Below are positions 7,814 to 13,938 of a stretch of DNA of 15,487 nucleotides, in pieces. The stretch is taken from NCBI GenBank assembly GCA_900550385.1, contig URRZ01000049.1, forward strand, positions 1 through 15,487, read 5' to 3'. Position 1 is the first letter of the stretch. Every line of letters begins with the position of its first letter. The notes below the pieces were generated by a model. The model worked only from the letters and a program-made list of their open reading frames with translations. It had not been told where the DNA came from and did no database searches. The translations under genes and the position numbers were made by a program. This stretch comes from an uncultured Coriobacteriaceae bacterium. Its GTDB lineage: Bacteria; Actinomycetota; Coriobacteriia; Coriobacteriales; Eggerthellaceae.

Positions 7814-10423
7814 TTACTCCCCCTCCACGATGAAATCGGACGCCACCTGGCCCGTCGCCGGGTCGAACGTGCGGGCGAACGCCTCCGGGTACTGCTTCGC
7901 CAACTCGAACACGTCCACCTTCTCCACGCCCACCAGGAAGCTGCTGGTCACCTCGCCGGCGCAATTGGGCGACGTCACCGCCGACGGGCAGATGAGGTTG
8001 TTCGCGCCGCCGCGATCGAGCCCGCCGTAGCCGGGGACGATCGAATCCACGCGCGCGCCGTGGTCCTGGTACACCACGCCGGGCATGATGCGCTCGGTCA
8101 CGCGCACGCCGCCGAGCACGGCGCCGCGCTCGTTGAAGATCTTCGCCACATCGCCGTTCTTCAAGCCGATCTTGGCCGCGTCGGAGGGATGCAGCCACAG
8201 CGGCTCGTAGGCGTAGCCGTCGGGGCCGATCACCTTGCAGGTCTCGATCTCGCGCAGCCAAGGCAGGTCGTCGTGCTGCGCATGCACGCGCCAATGCGGG
8301 TGGTTGCTCACCATCAGGAACGGGTAGAGCTTGGCGCGGTCGGAGGTGTAGCGCTCCTTGTGCTCGTCGCTCTCCTCGATCCACTTGGGGAACGGCCCGC
8401 GGATGTCGTCGTCGGGGAAGTGCTCGGCCAGCGCCTCGGAGTAGATCTCCAGCTTGCCGGTCGGGGTGAGCAGCGGGAACATCTCGGGATCCTCGCAGAA
8501 CAGCTCCAGCGGCGACTTGCGATCCTCCCAGTTCTCCAGCGTCGGGCCCATCCAGAACTTGTCGTCGGCCTCGAACAGCTCCTCGAAGCTGCCGTACTTG
8601 TCGGTCTGGGTCACGCCGGAGGTCTCCCACGCGCGGCGCATCCAGCCCTCGTAGCCCATGCCCTGGGTGTACTTCTCGACCACGCCCTCGTACACGCTGC
8701 CGGGCTTGTCGAGCTTGCGGAACACCGAAAGCACGGCCTCGTAGTCCGTGCGGGCCTCGCCCACCGGCTCGATGGCCTGCTTCTCGTAGTAGAACATCGA
8801 GTACTGGCCGTTGTTGTTGTCGGTGCCGAAGTCGTCGCACTCGAACGTGGTGGTGATGGGTAGGATGATGTCGGCGAACTTGCAGTCGTTCTCGAACCAG
8901 GGGTGCTGCACCAGCACGAACTCCAGGTTCTCGCTGCGCAGCGCATCCTGGTCGCGATGGCCGCAGTTCCAGCAGGTGGACCAGCACGGCGCGTCCGACC
9001 AGATCATCTTGATGCCCGCCTCGCCGGGGCGCGGGTACTCGAAGGGTTGGAACTGGGTCTCGCGCGGCGCCAGGAACACGCCCAGGCTGTACCAGTCCAC
9101 CTTGTCCGACATGATGGCGTCGGGAAGCAGCGTCTTGATGATGAAGCTGTCGCCCACGTTGTAGCTCCAGCCGTGGTAGCACGCACGCTGGTTGGCCGTC
9201 ACCTTCGAAGGCGGCAGGGGGTTGCAGCTCTCGCCCATCACGCCCATGTCGGTGAACGTCGCCTGGTGCGCGCCGGGCTTGTCGAGGCCCTGCATCGCCA
9301 GCAGCACGACCTCGAGGCGCGCGGGCTCGTGGCTGAACGCCGAACGGATGTAGCTGCCGCCGTTGCAATGCGCGATCGACACGGCATGTTTGGCCCAGTA
9401 GCGCGCGAGCGCCTTGATCTTGTAGACGGGCACGCCGCATTTGGGGCTGGCCCATGCCGGGGTCTTCGGCACGCCGTCGCTTACGCCCATCACGTAGTCG
9501 CGGAACACGTCGAAGCCCACCGCATGCGTCTTCAGGAACTCCTCCTCGTAGGTGCCCTCGTCGATCCACGTGTACGCGATTGCCAGCTGCAGCGCGGAGT
9601 CGGTGTTGGGCAGGACGGGGATCCATTTGTCGGCGTGCACGGCGGCGCCGTAGTTCACGTCGGGGCACACGTAGATGGATTTGATGCCGATTTCGCTGAA
9701 CCAGTAGCACAGGCGCGACGCCTGCTGGCCGCCCCAGCCCCACGGCGCCGTCTCGGGATCGCAGCCCCAGAACAGGATGGCGTCGCCGTTCTGCGTGATG
9801 TCGTGGAACGCGTTCACCTGCGAGGTGGACGAGCCCACCGGCTCCATGCCCCACACGTGCTTGGCGCCCCACACCCAGCCCTCCCAGCTGTCAGGCTGGC
9901 GCGCCTGCAGCGTGCAGCCGTCTGCCATGTGGAACAGGTTGATCATGCAGCCGTGGCCGCCGGCATAGCAGTTTCCCTCGCCGTGGCCGTCGCCCTCGCA
10001 GTAGATGGAGCGCGGGCCGTAGGCGTCGTGGATGCGCTGAATCTCCGACGCAATGACGTCGGTCGCCTCGTCCCAGCTGATGCGGCGGTACTTCGACGTG
10101 CCGCGGTTCTGCGGGTTGCGCTGGCCGTCGGGATCCCAGTCAACGCGGATCAGCGGGTAGGGAACGCGATTCGGCGAGGTCGCGCGGCGCTTGTAGGCGA
10201 TGGACAGCGGCGGCAGGAACGTCTTGTCGCCCGCTTCGAACACATGCCCGTCCTTCTCGAAGCGCCAGGCGTTCAGCTCCTCGGGCGTATAGCACTCGTC
10301 GAAATGGATGGGGCGGATGCGCACGATCTCGCCGTCCATCACATCCACGTGCGCGGCGTTCGACCCTCCCCCGCTGCCCAACCAGGCAAGCGACTTGTTG
10401 ACGGTCTTGTCCTTGGTCCTCAT
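7814..10423 (-). CDS. Molybdopterin oxidoreductase large subunit, pyrogallol-phloroglucinol transhydroxylase-like
   Basis: An 869-aa DMSO-reductase-superfamily protein expected to bind Mo with two pyranopterin guanine dinucleotides. Along its length it tracks the P. acidigallici transhydroxylase large subunit: an N-terminus lacking any Cys motif (no proximal Fe-S cluster), DPDGQRNPQNRG, ISWDEATDVIASEI, QPDSWEGWVWG, FADIILPITTTFE, and LDRGGANNLI near the end. S179 in PDSWEGW aligns with the Mo-ligating serine of that enzyme, and D178 and H147 with active-site residues there. No Tat or Sec signal is seen, so the enzyme is cytoplasmic, unlike many Eggerthellaceae catechol dehydroxylases as I recall them. 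GAGGGGGAACC before the ATG at 10423 supports this start over the upstream ATG at 10501. Substrate is inferred only: probably a polyphenol or similar hydroxylated aromatic. Confidence 0.9.
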   Translation of the reverse strand: MRTKDKTVNKSLAWLGSGGGSNAAHVDVMDGEIVRIRPIHFDECYTPEELNAWRFEKDGHVFEAGDKTFLPPLSIAYKRRATSPNRVPYPLIRVDWDPDGQRNPQNRGTSKYRRISWDEATDVIASEIQRIHDAYGPRSIYCEGDGHGEGNCYAGGHGCMINLFHMADGCTLQARQPDSWEGWVWGAKHVWGMEPVGSSTSQVNAFHDITQNGDAILFWGCDPETAPWGWGGQQASRLCYWFSEIGIKSIYVCPDVNYGAAVHADKWIPVLPNTDSALQLAIAYTWIDEGTYEEEFLKTHAVGFDVFRDYVMGVSDGVPKTPAWASPKCGVPVYKIKALARYWAKHAVSIAHCNGGSYIRSAFSHEPARLEVVLLAMQGLDKPGAHQATFTDMGVMGESCNPLPPSKVTANQRACYHGWSYNVGDSFIIKTLLPDAIMSDKVDWYSLGVFLAPRETQFQPFEYPRPGEAGIKMIWSDAPCWSTCWNCGHRDQDALRSENLEFVLVQHPWFENDCKFADIILPITTTFECDDFGTDNNNGQYSMFYYEKQAIEPVGEARTDYEAVLSVFRKLDKPGSVYEGVVEKYTQGMGYEGWMRRAWETSGVTQTDKYGSFEELFEADDKFWMGPTLENWEDRKSPLELFCEDPEMFPLLTPTGKLEIYSEALAEHFPDDDIRGPFPKWIEESDEHKERYTSDRAKLYPFLMVSNHPHWRVHAQHDDLPWLREIETCKVIGPDGYAYEPLWLHPSDAAKIGLKNGDVAKIFNERGAVLGGVRVTERIMPGVVYQDHGARVDSIVPGYGGLDRGGANNLICPSAVTSPNCAGEVTSSFLVGVEKVDVFELAKQYPEAFARTFDPATGQVASDFIVEGE

Positions 10424-10530
10424 GGTTCCCCCTCTCGTCTCGCAGGGGCGGCGCGCTTTCGCGGAACTCCCCCTTGTCCCATGATGGACCCGCCGCCGCA
10501 AACGCGAAACGATCAGTATTTTGGAATGAG

Positions 10531-10549
10531 TTGCAACGTTTTGTTGTAA
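10531..10549. promoter_or_regulatory. LysR-type binding site (T-N11-A dyad) between divergent genes
   Basis: TTGCAAC-N5-GTTGTAA pairs 6 of 7 bases and fits the T-N11-A rule for LysR regulators. It lies 65 nt before the lysR ATG and 108 nt before the molybdoenzyme ATG, a usual place for an activator site of the divergent operon. On the plus strand TTGCAA followed 17 nt later by TAGCGT could be the regulator's own promoter, which would give autorepression. Promoter boxes for the molybdoenzyme operon are poor, as expected for an activated promoter. Confidence 0.55.
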
Positions 10550-10613
10550 GTGTTAGCGTGGATCAAGCAGGCACGCTCACGGCGTCCTGATTCTCGAACG
10601 GGGGGATGGGAAT

Positions 10614-11573
10614 ATGCGCGTCGAAAGCCTGGAATGCCTCATCGAGCTGGAGAAAGCCGGGTCGATCAATGCCGCCGCGAAGAGCCTCTACATCTCGCAG
10701 CAGGGCCTTAGCCGGATGCTCGACGCTCTGGAGAAATCGCTTGGCGCGAAGCTGGTCGAGCGCAGCCACAGCGGGATCCGCTTCACCGAGGCAGGCTGCA
10801 TTGCGTTGGTGCACGCGAAGGCCATCGCCCAGGAAGCCGAGGCCATGAGGCGCCGCATCGCGCAACTTGAGGAGAAATCGCTGGTCGTCCCCCTCGAGCT
10901 GGTGATCTCCCCTTACGCCGCCATCACGCTTTTAGGCAAGATCATGGGAAGCGCCACGAGGGCAGCCCTGATCGACACCGACGAGTGGGGGAAATCTCAG
11001 ATCCGCCAGACGCTGCGCGCCGGAGGCGCGGGAAAGCTGTTCCTCTACGATTGGACGGTCCCGCGCGACGCGAGCGATCTTTCCGACCCCTGCCTTTCCG
11101 GCGAGACCCTTGTGGGCGGCGCGGCGGTCACGTTCAAGCCCTTGCTCACCGCACGGTTCGGGGTGATGTGCCAACCCGGCGCCTTGGGCGAGCATGGCGG
11201 CGATATCCCCTTCGAGGCGGCGCAGGATCTGCGGCTCGTCAGCTTCAAGGGGCGCGACTACCAGCAGACGCTCGAGGAGGTCTTGGGCGCGGAGTGCTTC
11301 CGCAACGTCACGTTCAAGGTGTCCGACCGCAGCGCCCTCACGACGTTCGTCGAGCGGAACGAGGGAACGGGGATGCTGTTGGACAGCTATTCCTTCGCCT
11401 CCAGCGCCGATCGCACCGCGAAGCTGGAGTTCACCCCCTTCGCCGGCGTGCCGAACCTAGTGGTGGGCTTCGCCTTCGCCGACGACGACCCGAAAGCCGC
11501 CAGCTACCTCAACTTCATCGAGCTGTTCCGCAGATCGTTCGAGCCGTCGCGCAGAAGCGGCGGAGGAAAGTAG
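10614..11573 (+). CDS. LysR family transcriptional regulator
   Basis: A 319-aa regulator divergent from the molybdoenzyme operon. Residues 1-60 are a standard LysR winged helix-turn-helix: SLECLIELEKAGSINAAAKSLYISQQGLSRMLDALEKSLGAKLVER, here broken only by my reading and continuous in the protein, followed by the linker helix (AIAQEAEAMRRRIAQLEEK). The rest is a diverged substrate-binding domain; weak similarity there is normal for the family. It should sense a small molecule, probably the substrate or product of the adjacent enzyme, and act at the intergenic T-N11-A dyad. GGGGGGATGGGAAT precedes the ATG. The last codons and stop (encoding RSGGGK) lie within a 20-bp sequence repeated after the hicAB cassette, so the 3' end is an insertion boundary. 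Confidence 0.92.
   Translation: MRVESLECLIELEKAGSINAAAKSLYISQQGLSRMLDALEKSLGAKLVERSHSGIRFTEAGCIALVHAKAIAQEAEAMRRRIAQLEEKSLVVPLELVISPYAAITLLGKIMGSATRAALIDTDEWGKSQIRQTLRAGGAGKLFLYDWTVPRDASDLSDPCLSGETLVGGAAVTFKPLLTARFGVMCQPGALGEHGGDIPFEAAQDLRLVSFKGRDYQQTLEEVLGAECFRNVTFKVSDRSALTTFVERNEGTGMLLDSYSFASSADRTAKLEFTPFAGVPNLVVGFAFADDDPKAASYLNFIELFRRSFEPSRRSGGGK
11554..11573 (+). repeat. Direct repeat, left copy (3' end of lysR)
   Basis: The 20-bp GAAGCGGCGGAGGAAAGTAG ends with the lysR stop codon. An identical copy lies at 12400-12419, 846 bp downstream, beyond hicB. A further GGGGGCGG follows both copies, with six extra bases in the left one. Confidence 0.85.
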
Positions 11574-11579
11574 AAGCGA

Positions 11580-11594
11580 GGGGGCGGATCCCCC
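11580..11594 (+). terminator. Weak hairpin after lysR
   Basis: GGGGG-CGGAT-CCCCC forms a 5-bp all-GC stem seven nt after the lysR stop. There is no U-tract, so termination here would be inefficient. The bases 11595-11780 show no gene I can support. Confidence 0.3.
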
Positions 11595-11781
11595 GATCTA
11601 AGAATCGAACCCCGTGATGCCCGCCGCGTCATCGAAGGCGGCAGTTTGCGCGTGTTCTGCGCTAAATCCGCATGGAACGGGCGGCGAGCAGGAAGGGAAA
11701 GACCGACGTATCGCACGAAAGGCCCCGGAGCTAGCATGCCGCGAAACGGGGCGTGGCCGCGCATTCGCCCTGTCGGATTAC

Positions 11782-11803
11782 ATACTGGTATCAAATACGG
11801 TAT
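11782..11803 (+). promoter_or_regulatory. Paired ATAC/GTAT palindromes upstream of hicA
   Basis: Two near-palindromes, ATACTGGTAT (11782-11791) and ATACGGTAT (11795-11803), sit 16-37 nt before the hicA ATG and share GGTATCA as a direct repeat. TGGTATCAA could serve as an extended -10. HicB antitoxins usually autoregulate through such sites, so this is the probable HicB operator. Confidence 0.45.
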
Positions 11804-11818
11804 CATTCAGGAGGGAAA

Positions 11819-12064
11819 ATGCCGAGCGTCGATGATTTGCTGGCCGAGATGAGATCGAATCCGCACAACGTGAAGTTCAGGGATGCGGTCAAAGTCGCCG
11901 AAGCCTATTTCGGACCGCCGCGCATACGCGGTTCGCATCGCTTCTTCAGCATGCCATGGCGCGGAGACCCGCTGGTCAACCTGCAACGAACCGGCAATCT
12001 GGCGAAGCCCTATCAAGTCCGCCAGCTGATCGCCGCGATAGACCGACTGAAGGAGGAAGAATGA
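11819..12064 (+). CDS. hicA: HicA family mRNA interferase toxin
   Basis: An 81-aa toxin of the type II HicAB module. HicA has a double-stranded-RNA-binding fold and cleaves mRNA through a conserved histidine. Here the motif is RGSHRFFSMPW with H40 as the expected catalytic residue, followed by the strand PLVNLQ and the helix YQVRQLIAAIDRL. It belongs to the slightly longer actinobacterial variety, with FGPPR ahead of the motif. AGGAGG five nt before the ATG at 11819 fixes the start; an upstream in-frame ATG at 11753 has no such site. The stop overlaps the hicB start as ATGA, so the two are translationally coupled, toxin first. The pair lies inside a segment bounded by 20-bp direct repeats. 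Confidence 0.9.
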   Translation: MPSVDDLLAEMRSNPHNVKFRDAVKVAEAYFGPPRIRGSHRFFSMPWRGDPLVNLQRTGNLAKPYQVRQLIAAIDRLKEEE

Positions 12065-12378
12065 ATGCGGAAAGGTATTCCTACCGCGTGATCTGGTCAT
12101 CCGAAGACGAAGCGTTCGTGGGGCAGGTCGCCGAATTCCCCAGTCTCTCCTATATTGGCGAAAGCCAGCAGGATACGCTGCGGGGAATCGTCGAAATCGT
12201 CGAGGGCGCCTTGGCTATTCTGGAAGACGAAGGCAGGCCCCTCCCCATCCCCTATGGGGAACGGCGTTATTCCGGCCATCTCTCGCTAAGAATCCCGCCT
12301 GAGCAGCATCGCCGTGTGGCCTTGGAGGCCGCAGAAGCGCATGTGTCCGTGAACAAGCTCATCGCCTCACGCATCTAA
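12061..12378 (+). CDS. hicB: HicB family antitoxin
   Basis: A 105-aa antitoxin. Residues 5-60 match the HicB degenerate RNase-H-like fold: YSYRVIWSSEDEAFVGQVAEFP, GESQQDTLRGIVEIVEGAL. Residues about 70-105 (SGHLSLRIPPEQHRRVALEAAE) look like a ribbon-helix-helix DNA-binding domain, which would bind the paired palindromes before hicA. It neutralises the HicA toxin by direct binding and represses the operon. It is shorter in translated length than the longest open frame, which starts at 11956 inside hicA. The ATG at 12061 overlapping the hicA stop is the natural start. Base composition appears lower in GC than the flanking lysR and molybdoenzyme genes, in keeping with acquisition. Confidence 0.9.
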   Translation: MNAERYSYRVIWSSEDEAFVGQVAEFPSLSYIGESQQDTLRGIVEIVEGALAILEDEGRPLPIPYGERRYSGHLSLRIPPEQHRRVALEAAEAHVSVNKLIASRI

Positions 12379-12399
12379 ACCTCGAGCGGGAAAGCGCCC

Positions 12400-12419
12400 G
12401 AAGCGGCGGAGGAAAGTAG
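12400..12419 (+). repeat. Direct repeat, right copy (after hicB)
   Basis: Identical to 11554-11573. It lies 22 nt after the hicB stop and 15 nt before the stop of the convergent GNAT gene. In this position it is non-coding, which suggests it marks the other end of the inserted hicAB segment. Confidence 0.85.
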
Positions 12420-12434
12420 CGGGGGCGGCGCTCG

Positions 12435-12869
12435 CTATTCACCCAGCTTCTTGCCCATGGGCTGGGGCTTGCATTCGTCCACCAGCGTGCAGATGCGACA
12501 GTCCTCGGCAACGTCGAGGCAGACGTCCTCCCACGGGATGGCGCGGTAGCCCAACTTCTCGTAGAAGCCCACCGACGCGCCGCGCGCGACGAACCGCAGC
12601 TCGCCGTGGTGCTCGAGCGCCTCGTCCATGAGCGCGCGCCCCACGCCGTAGCCGCGCCATGTGGGGTAGGTGACCACCGGGTTCACGTGCGCGACGCCCT
12701 CGGGGCTGAACGCCAGGCGCAGATAGCCCACGATCTCCCCCGCCGCGTTCACCGCCACGCGGATGTTCTCAACCGACGGGAAGGCATCCATCCCCTCGTT
12801 GTAGTTGTAGGCATTGAGCGTGGGCAGATCCTCTTCCCGCGCATCGCGTATGGTGAACAGCTCGCTCAT
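12435..12869 (-). CDS. GNAT family N-acetyltransferase with C-terminal cysteine cluster
   Basis: A 144-aa acetyltransferase of the GNAT superfamily, transferring acetyl from acetyl-CoA to an unidentified amine. Seen in order are FTIRDAREEDLPTLN (first strand and helix), EIVGYLRLAF (beta strands), then WRGYGVGRALMDEALE, the acetyl-CoA-binding motif A with the Gly-rich loop, and GFYEKLGYRA, the motif B end. The last 30 residues carry C117, C124, C127 and C133, a CX6CX2CX5C cluster that could bind zinc or an Fe-S cluster; this is not part of the GNAT core. GAGGAGT before the ATG supports the start. A REP-like hairpin lies 24 nt upstream of the start codon. Convergent with hicB. Confidence 0.9.
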   Translation of the reverse strand: MSELFTIRDAREEDLPTLNAYNYNEGMDAFPSVENIRVAVNAAGEIVGYLRLAFSPEGVAHVNPVVTYPTWRGYGVGRALMDEALEHHGELRFVARGASVGFYEKLGYRAIPWEDVCLDVAEDCRICTLVDECKPQPMGKKLGE

Positions 12870-12893
12870 TCGAGACTCCTCGCATCCGCTCGG

Positions 12894-12930
12894 TAAATGA
12901 GAAAAATCCTCCGTCCCTTTTTCTCATTTA
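12894..12930. repeat. REP-like hairpin element with 13-bp stem (copy 1)
   Basis: TAAATGAGAAAAA at 12894-12906 pairs perfectly with 12918-12930. The 11-nt loop ends in GTCCC on the plus strand (GGGAC on the minus strand). It has the same plan as the hairpin at 15326-15358. The AAAAAGGGAC signature resembles short palindromes mobilised by REP-associated tyrosine transposases in other bacteria. It may act as a terminator for the DUF169 gene or as a leader structure for the GNAT gene. Confidence 0.7.
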
Positions 12931-12950
12931 CGTCGGTCGTCAGGCCGACG
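12931..12950 (-). terminator. Hairpin after the DUF169 gene
   Basis: CGTCGG and CCGACG form a 6-bp stem around an 8-nt loop, 10 nt after the stop codon of the leftward ferredoxin-DUF169 gene and directly adjoining the REP-like hairpin. No U-tract follows immediately. Together the two hairpins probably end the operon. Confidence 0.4.
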
Positions 12951-12960
12951 GAACCCCAGA

Positions 12961-13935
12961 CTACATGATCGGGGGGACGTAGATCTTCATACGGGAATGC
13001 GGGATGGCCTTCTTCGCAAGCTCGGTCAGGCCGCGCACCACGGTGGGAAGCTTGTCGGTGGGGATGCCCATGAACATCATGTCCTCGCCGACGTCGCTCG
13101 CCGCGCGGCAGCCGTAGCAGCCGAACGTGATGTTGGGCTCGCCGTCGCGCATCGGGATGAGCACGGCCTCCACGCACATGGAATTGTAGCCCGACGCATG
13201 GAAGTCGAAGCGATGGCCGGTGTAGTAGCTCATCGACATGCACAGCCACATCATCTGCTCGGGTGTGCCGGTGAACACGACCACTTCCGGCTCGCGCACC
13301 GTCTTGTCCAGCGGCGCCACATCGGGGGCGCGGCGGCTGTGCGGCGGCAGCGTGGGACGCTCGGCGACCATCTGAGCAGCCGCTTCGGCGGTGTCGAGCT
13401 TGTGGAACAGCACGTAGATCTCGCCGGTGGCCAGCTTCTCGGGCACTCCGGTCATGCCGAAGATGGACGTGCCGTCGGGGCAGGAATGCTTGTTGGGAGG
13501 CATGAGGATGCTCGCACCGCGACGGGCCGCCATCATCGCCTGGCAGAAACGCAGGTTCTCGGGCGGCATCGGCACGTCGGGCAGCAGCTCGTCCTTGCCG
13601 ACCAAGCTCACGGCGACCGGCTGCCAGCGCAGCCCCAGCTTCTCCATGATGACGCGCTGGTATTCCGCCAGCTCGGCACGGCGCTCCTTGCCCAGCGGCT
13701 CGGCGCGCGGCTCGTCAGCGAACGGATCGTAGACGGCGTCGCCCGTGGCCTCGATCGTCAGCGCGCGCTGGGGGCAGTTGCCCGAGCACGTCTGGCATCC
13801 CACGCACTGGTCGGGATGGGCGCCGTACGGGAACCCCTCGTCGTTCATCTCCAGCACGTTGCACGGGCAGAACGCCACGCACAACCCGCACTTCACGCAG
13901 CGAGCATCATCATGCAGGATCCTGTAGTCAGCCAT
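12961..13935 (-). CDS. Ferredoxin-DUF169 fusion protein
   Basis: A 324-aa cytoplasmic protein of unknown function. Residues 1-60 are a two-cluster ferredoxin domain, with C13-C16-C19-C23-Pro and C44-C47-C50-C54-Pro, each set able to bind a [4Fe-4S] cluster. From about residue 85 (EYQRVIMEKLGLRWQPVAVSLVG) to the end it is a DUF169 (COG2043) domain, with RFCQAMMAARRGASILMPPNKHSCP, VVFTGTPEQMMWLCMSMSYYTG and ITFGCYGCR; its conserved cysteines suggest a further metal or redox centre. The gene begins 3 nt after the radical SAM stop with GAGG as ribosome binding site, so the two are one operon. The ferredoxin part could feed electrons to the radical SAM partner; that is inference. Two hairpins follow. 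Confidence 0.9.
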   Translation of the reverse strand: MADYRILHDDARCVKCGLCVAFCPCNVLEMNDEGFPYGAHPDQCVGCQTCSGNCPQRALTIEATGDAVYDPFADEPRAEPLGKERRAELAEYQRVIMEKLGLRWQPVAVSLVGKDELLPDVPMPPENLRFCQAMMAARRGASILMPPNKHSCPDGTSIFGMTGVPEKLATGEIYVLFHKLDTAEAAAQMVAERPTLPPHSRRAPDVAPLDKTVREPEVVVFTGTPEQMMWLCMSMSYYTGHRFDFHASGYNSMCVEAVLIPMRDGEPNITFGCYGCRAASDVGEDMMFMGIPTDKLPTVVRGLTELAKKAIPHSRMKIYVPPIM

Positions 13936-13938
13936 TGG

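Noticed and set aside
7224..9872. An 882-codon minus-strand open frame overlapping the molybdoenzyme genes
   Set aside because: It is very Arg/Gly/Ala-rich and lies in another frame of two genes with strong family matches; long shadow frames are expected in high-GC DNA.
8903..10549. A 548-codon plus-strand open frame opposite the Mo subunit
   Set aside because: Low-complexity antisense composition with no recognisable family; same explanation as the other shadows.
11590..11620. tRNA T-arm-like sequence (GAATCGAACCCC)
   Set aside because: One base short of the GATTCGAACC consensus and no acceptor, anticodon or D arm can be built around it.
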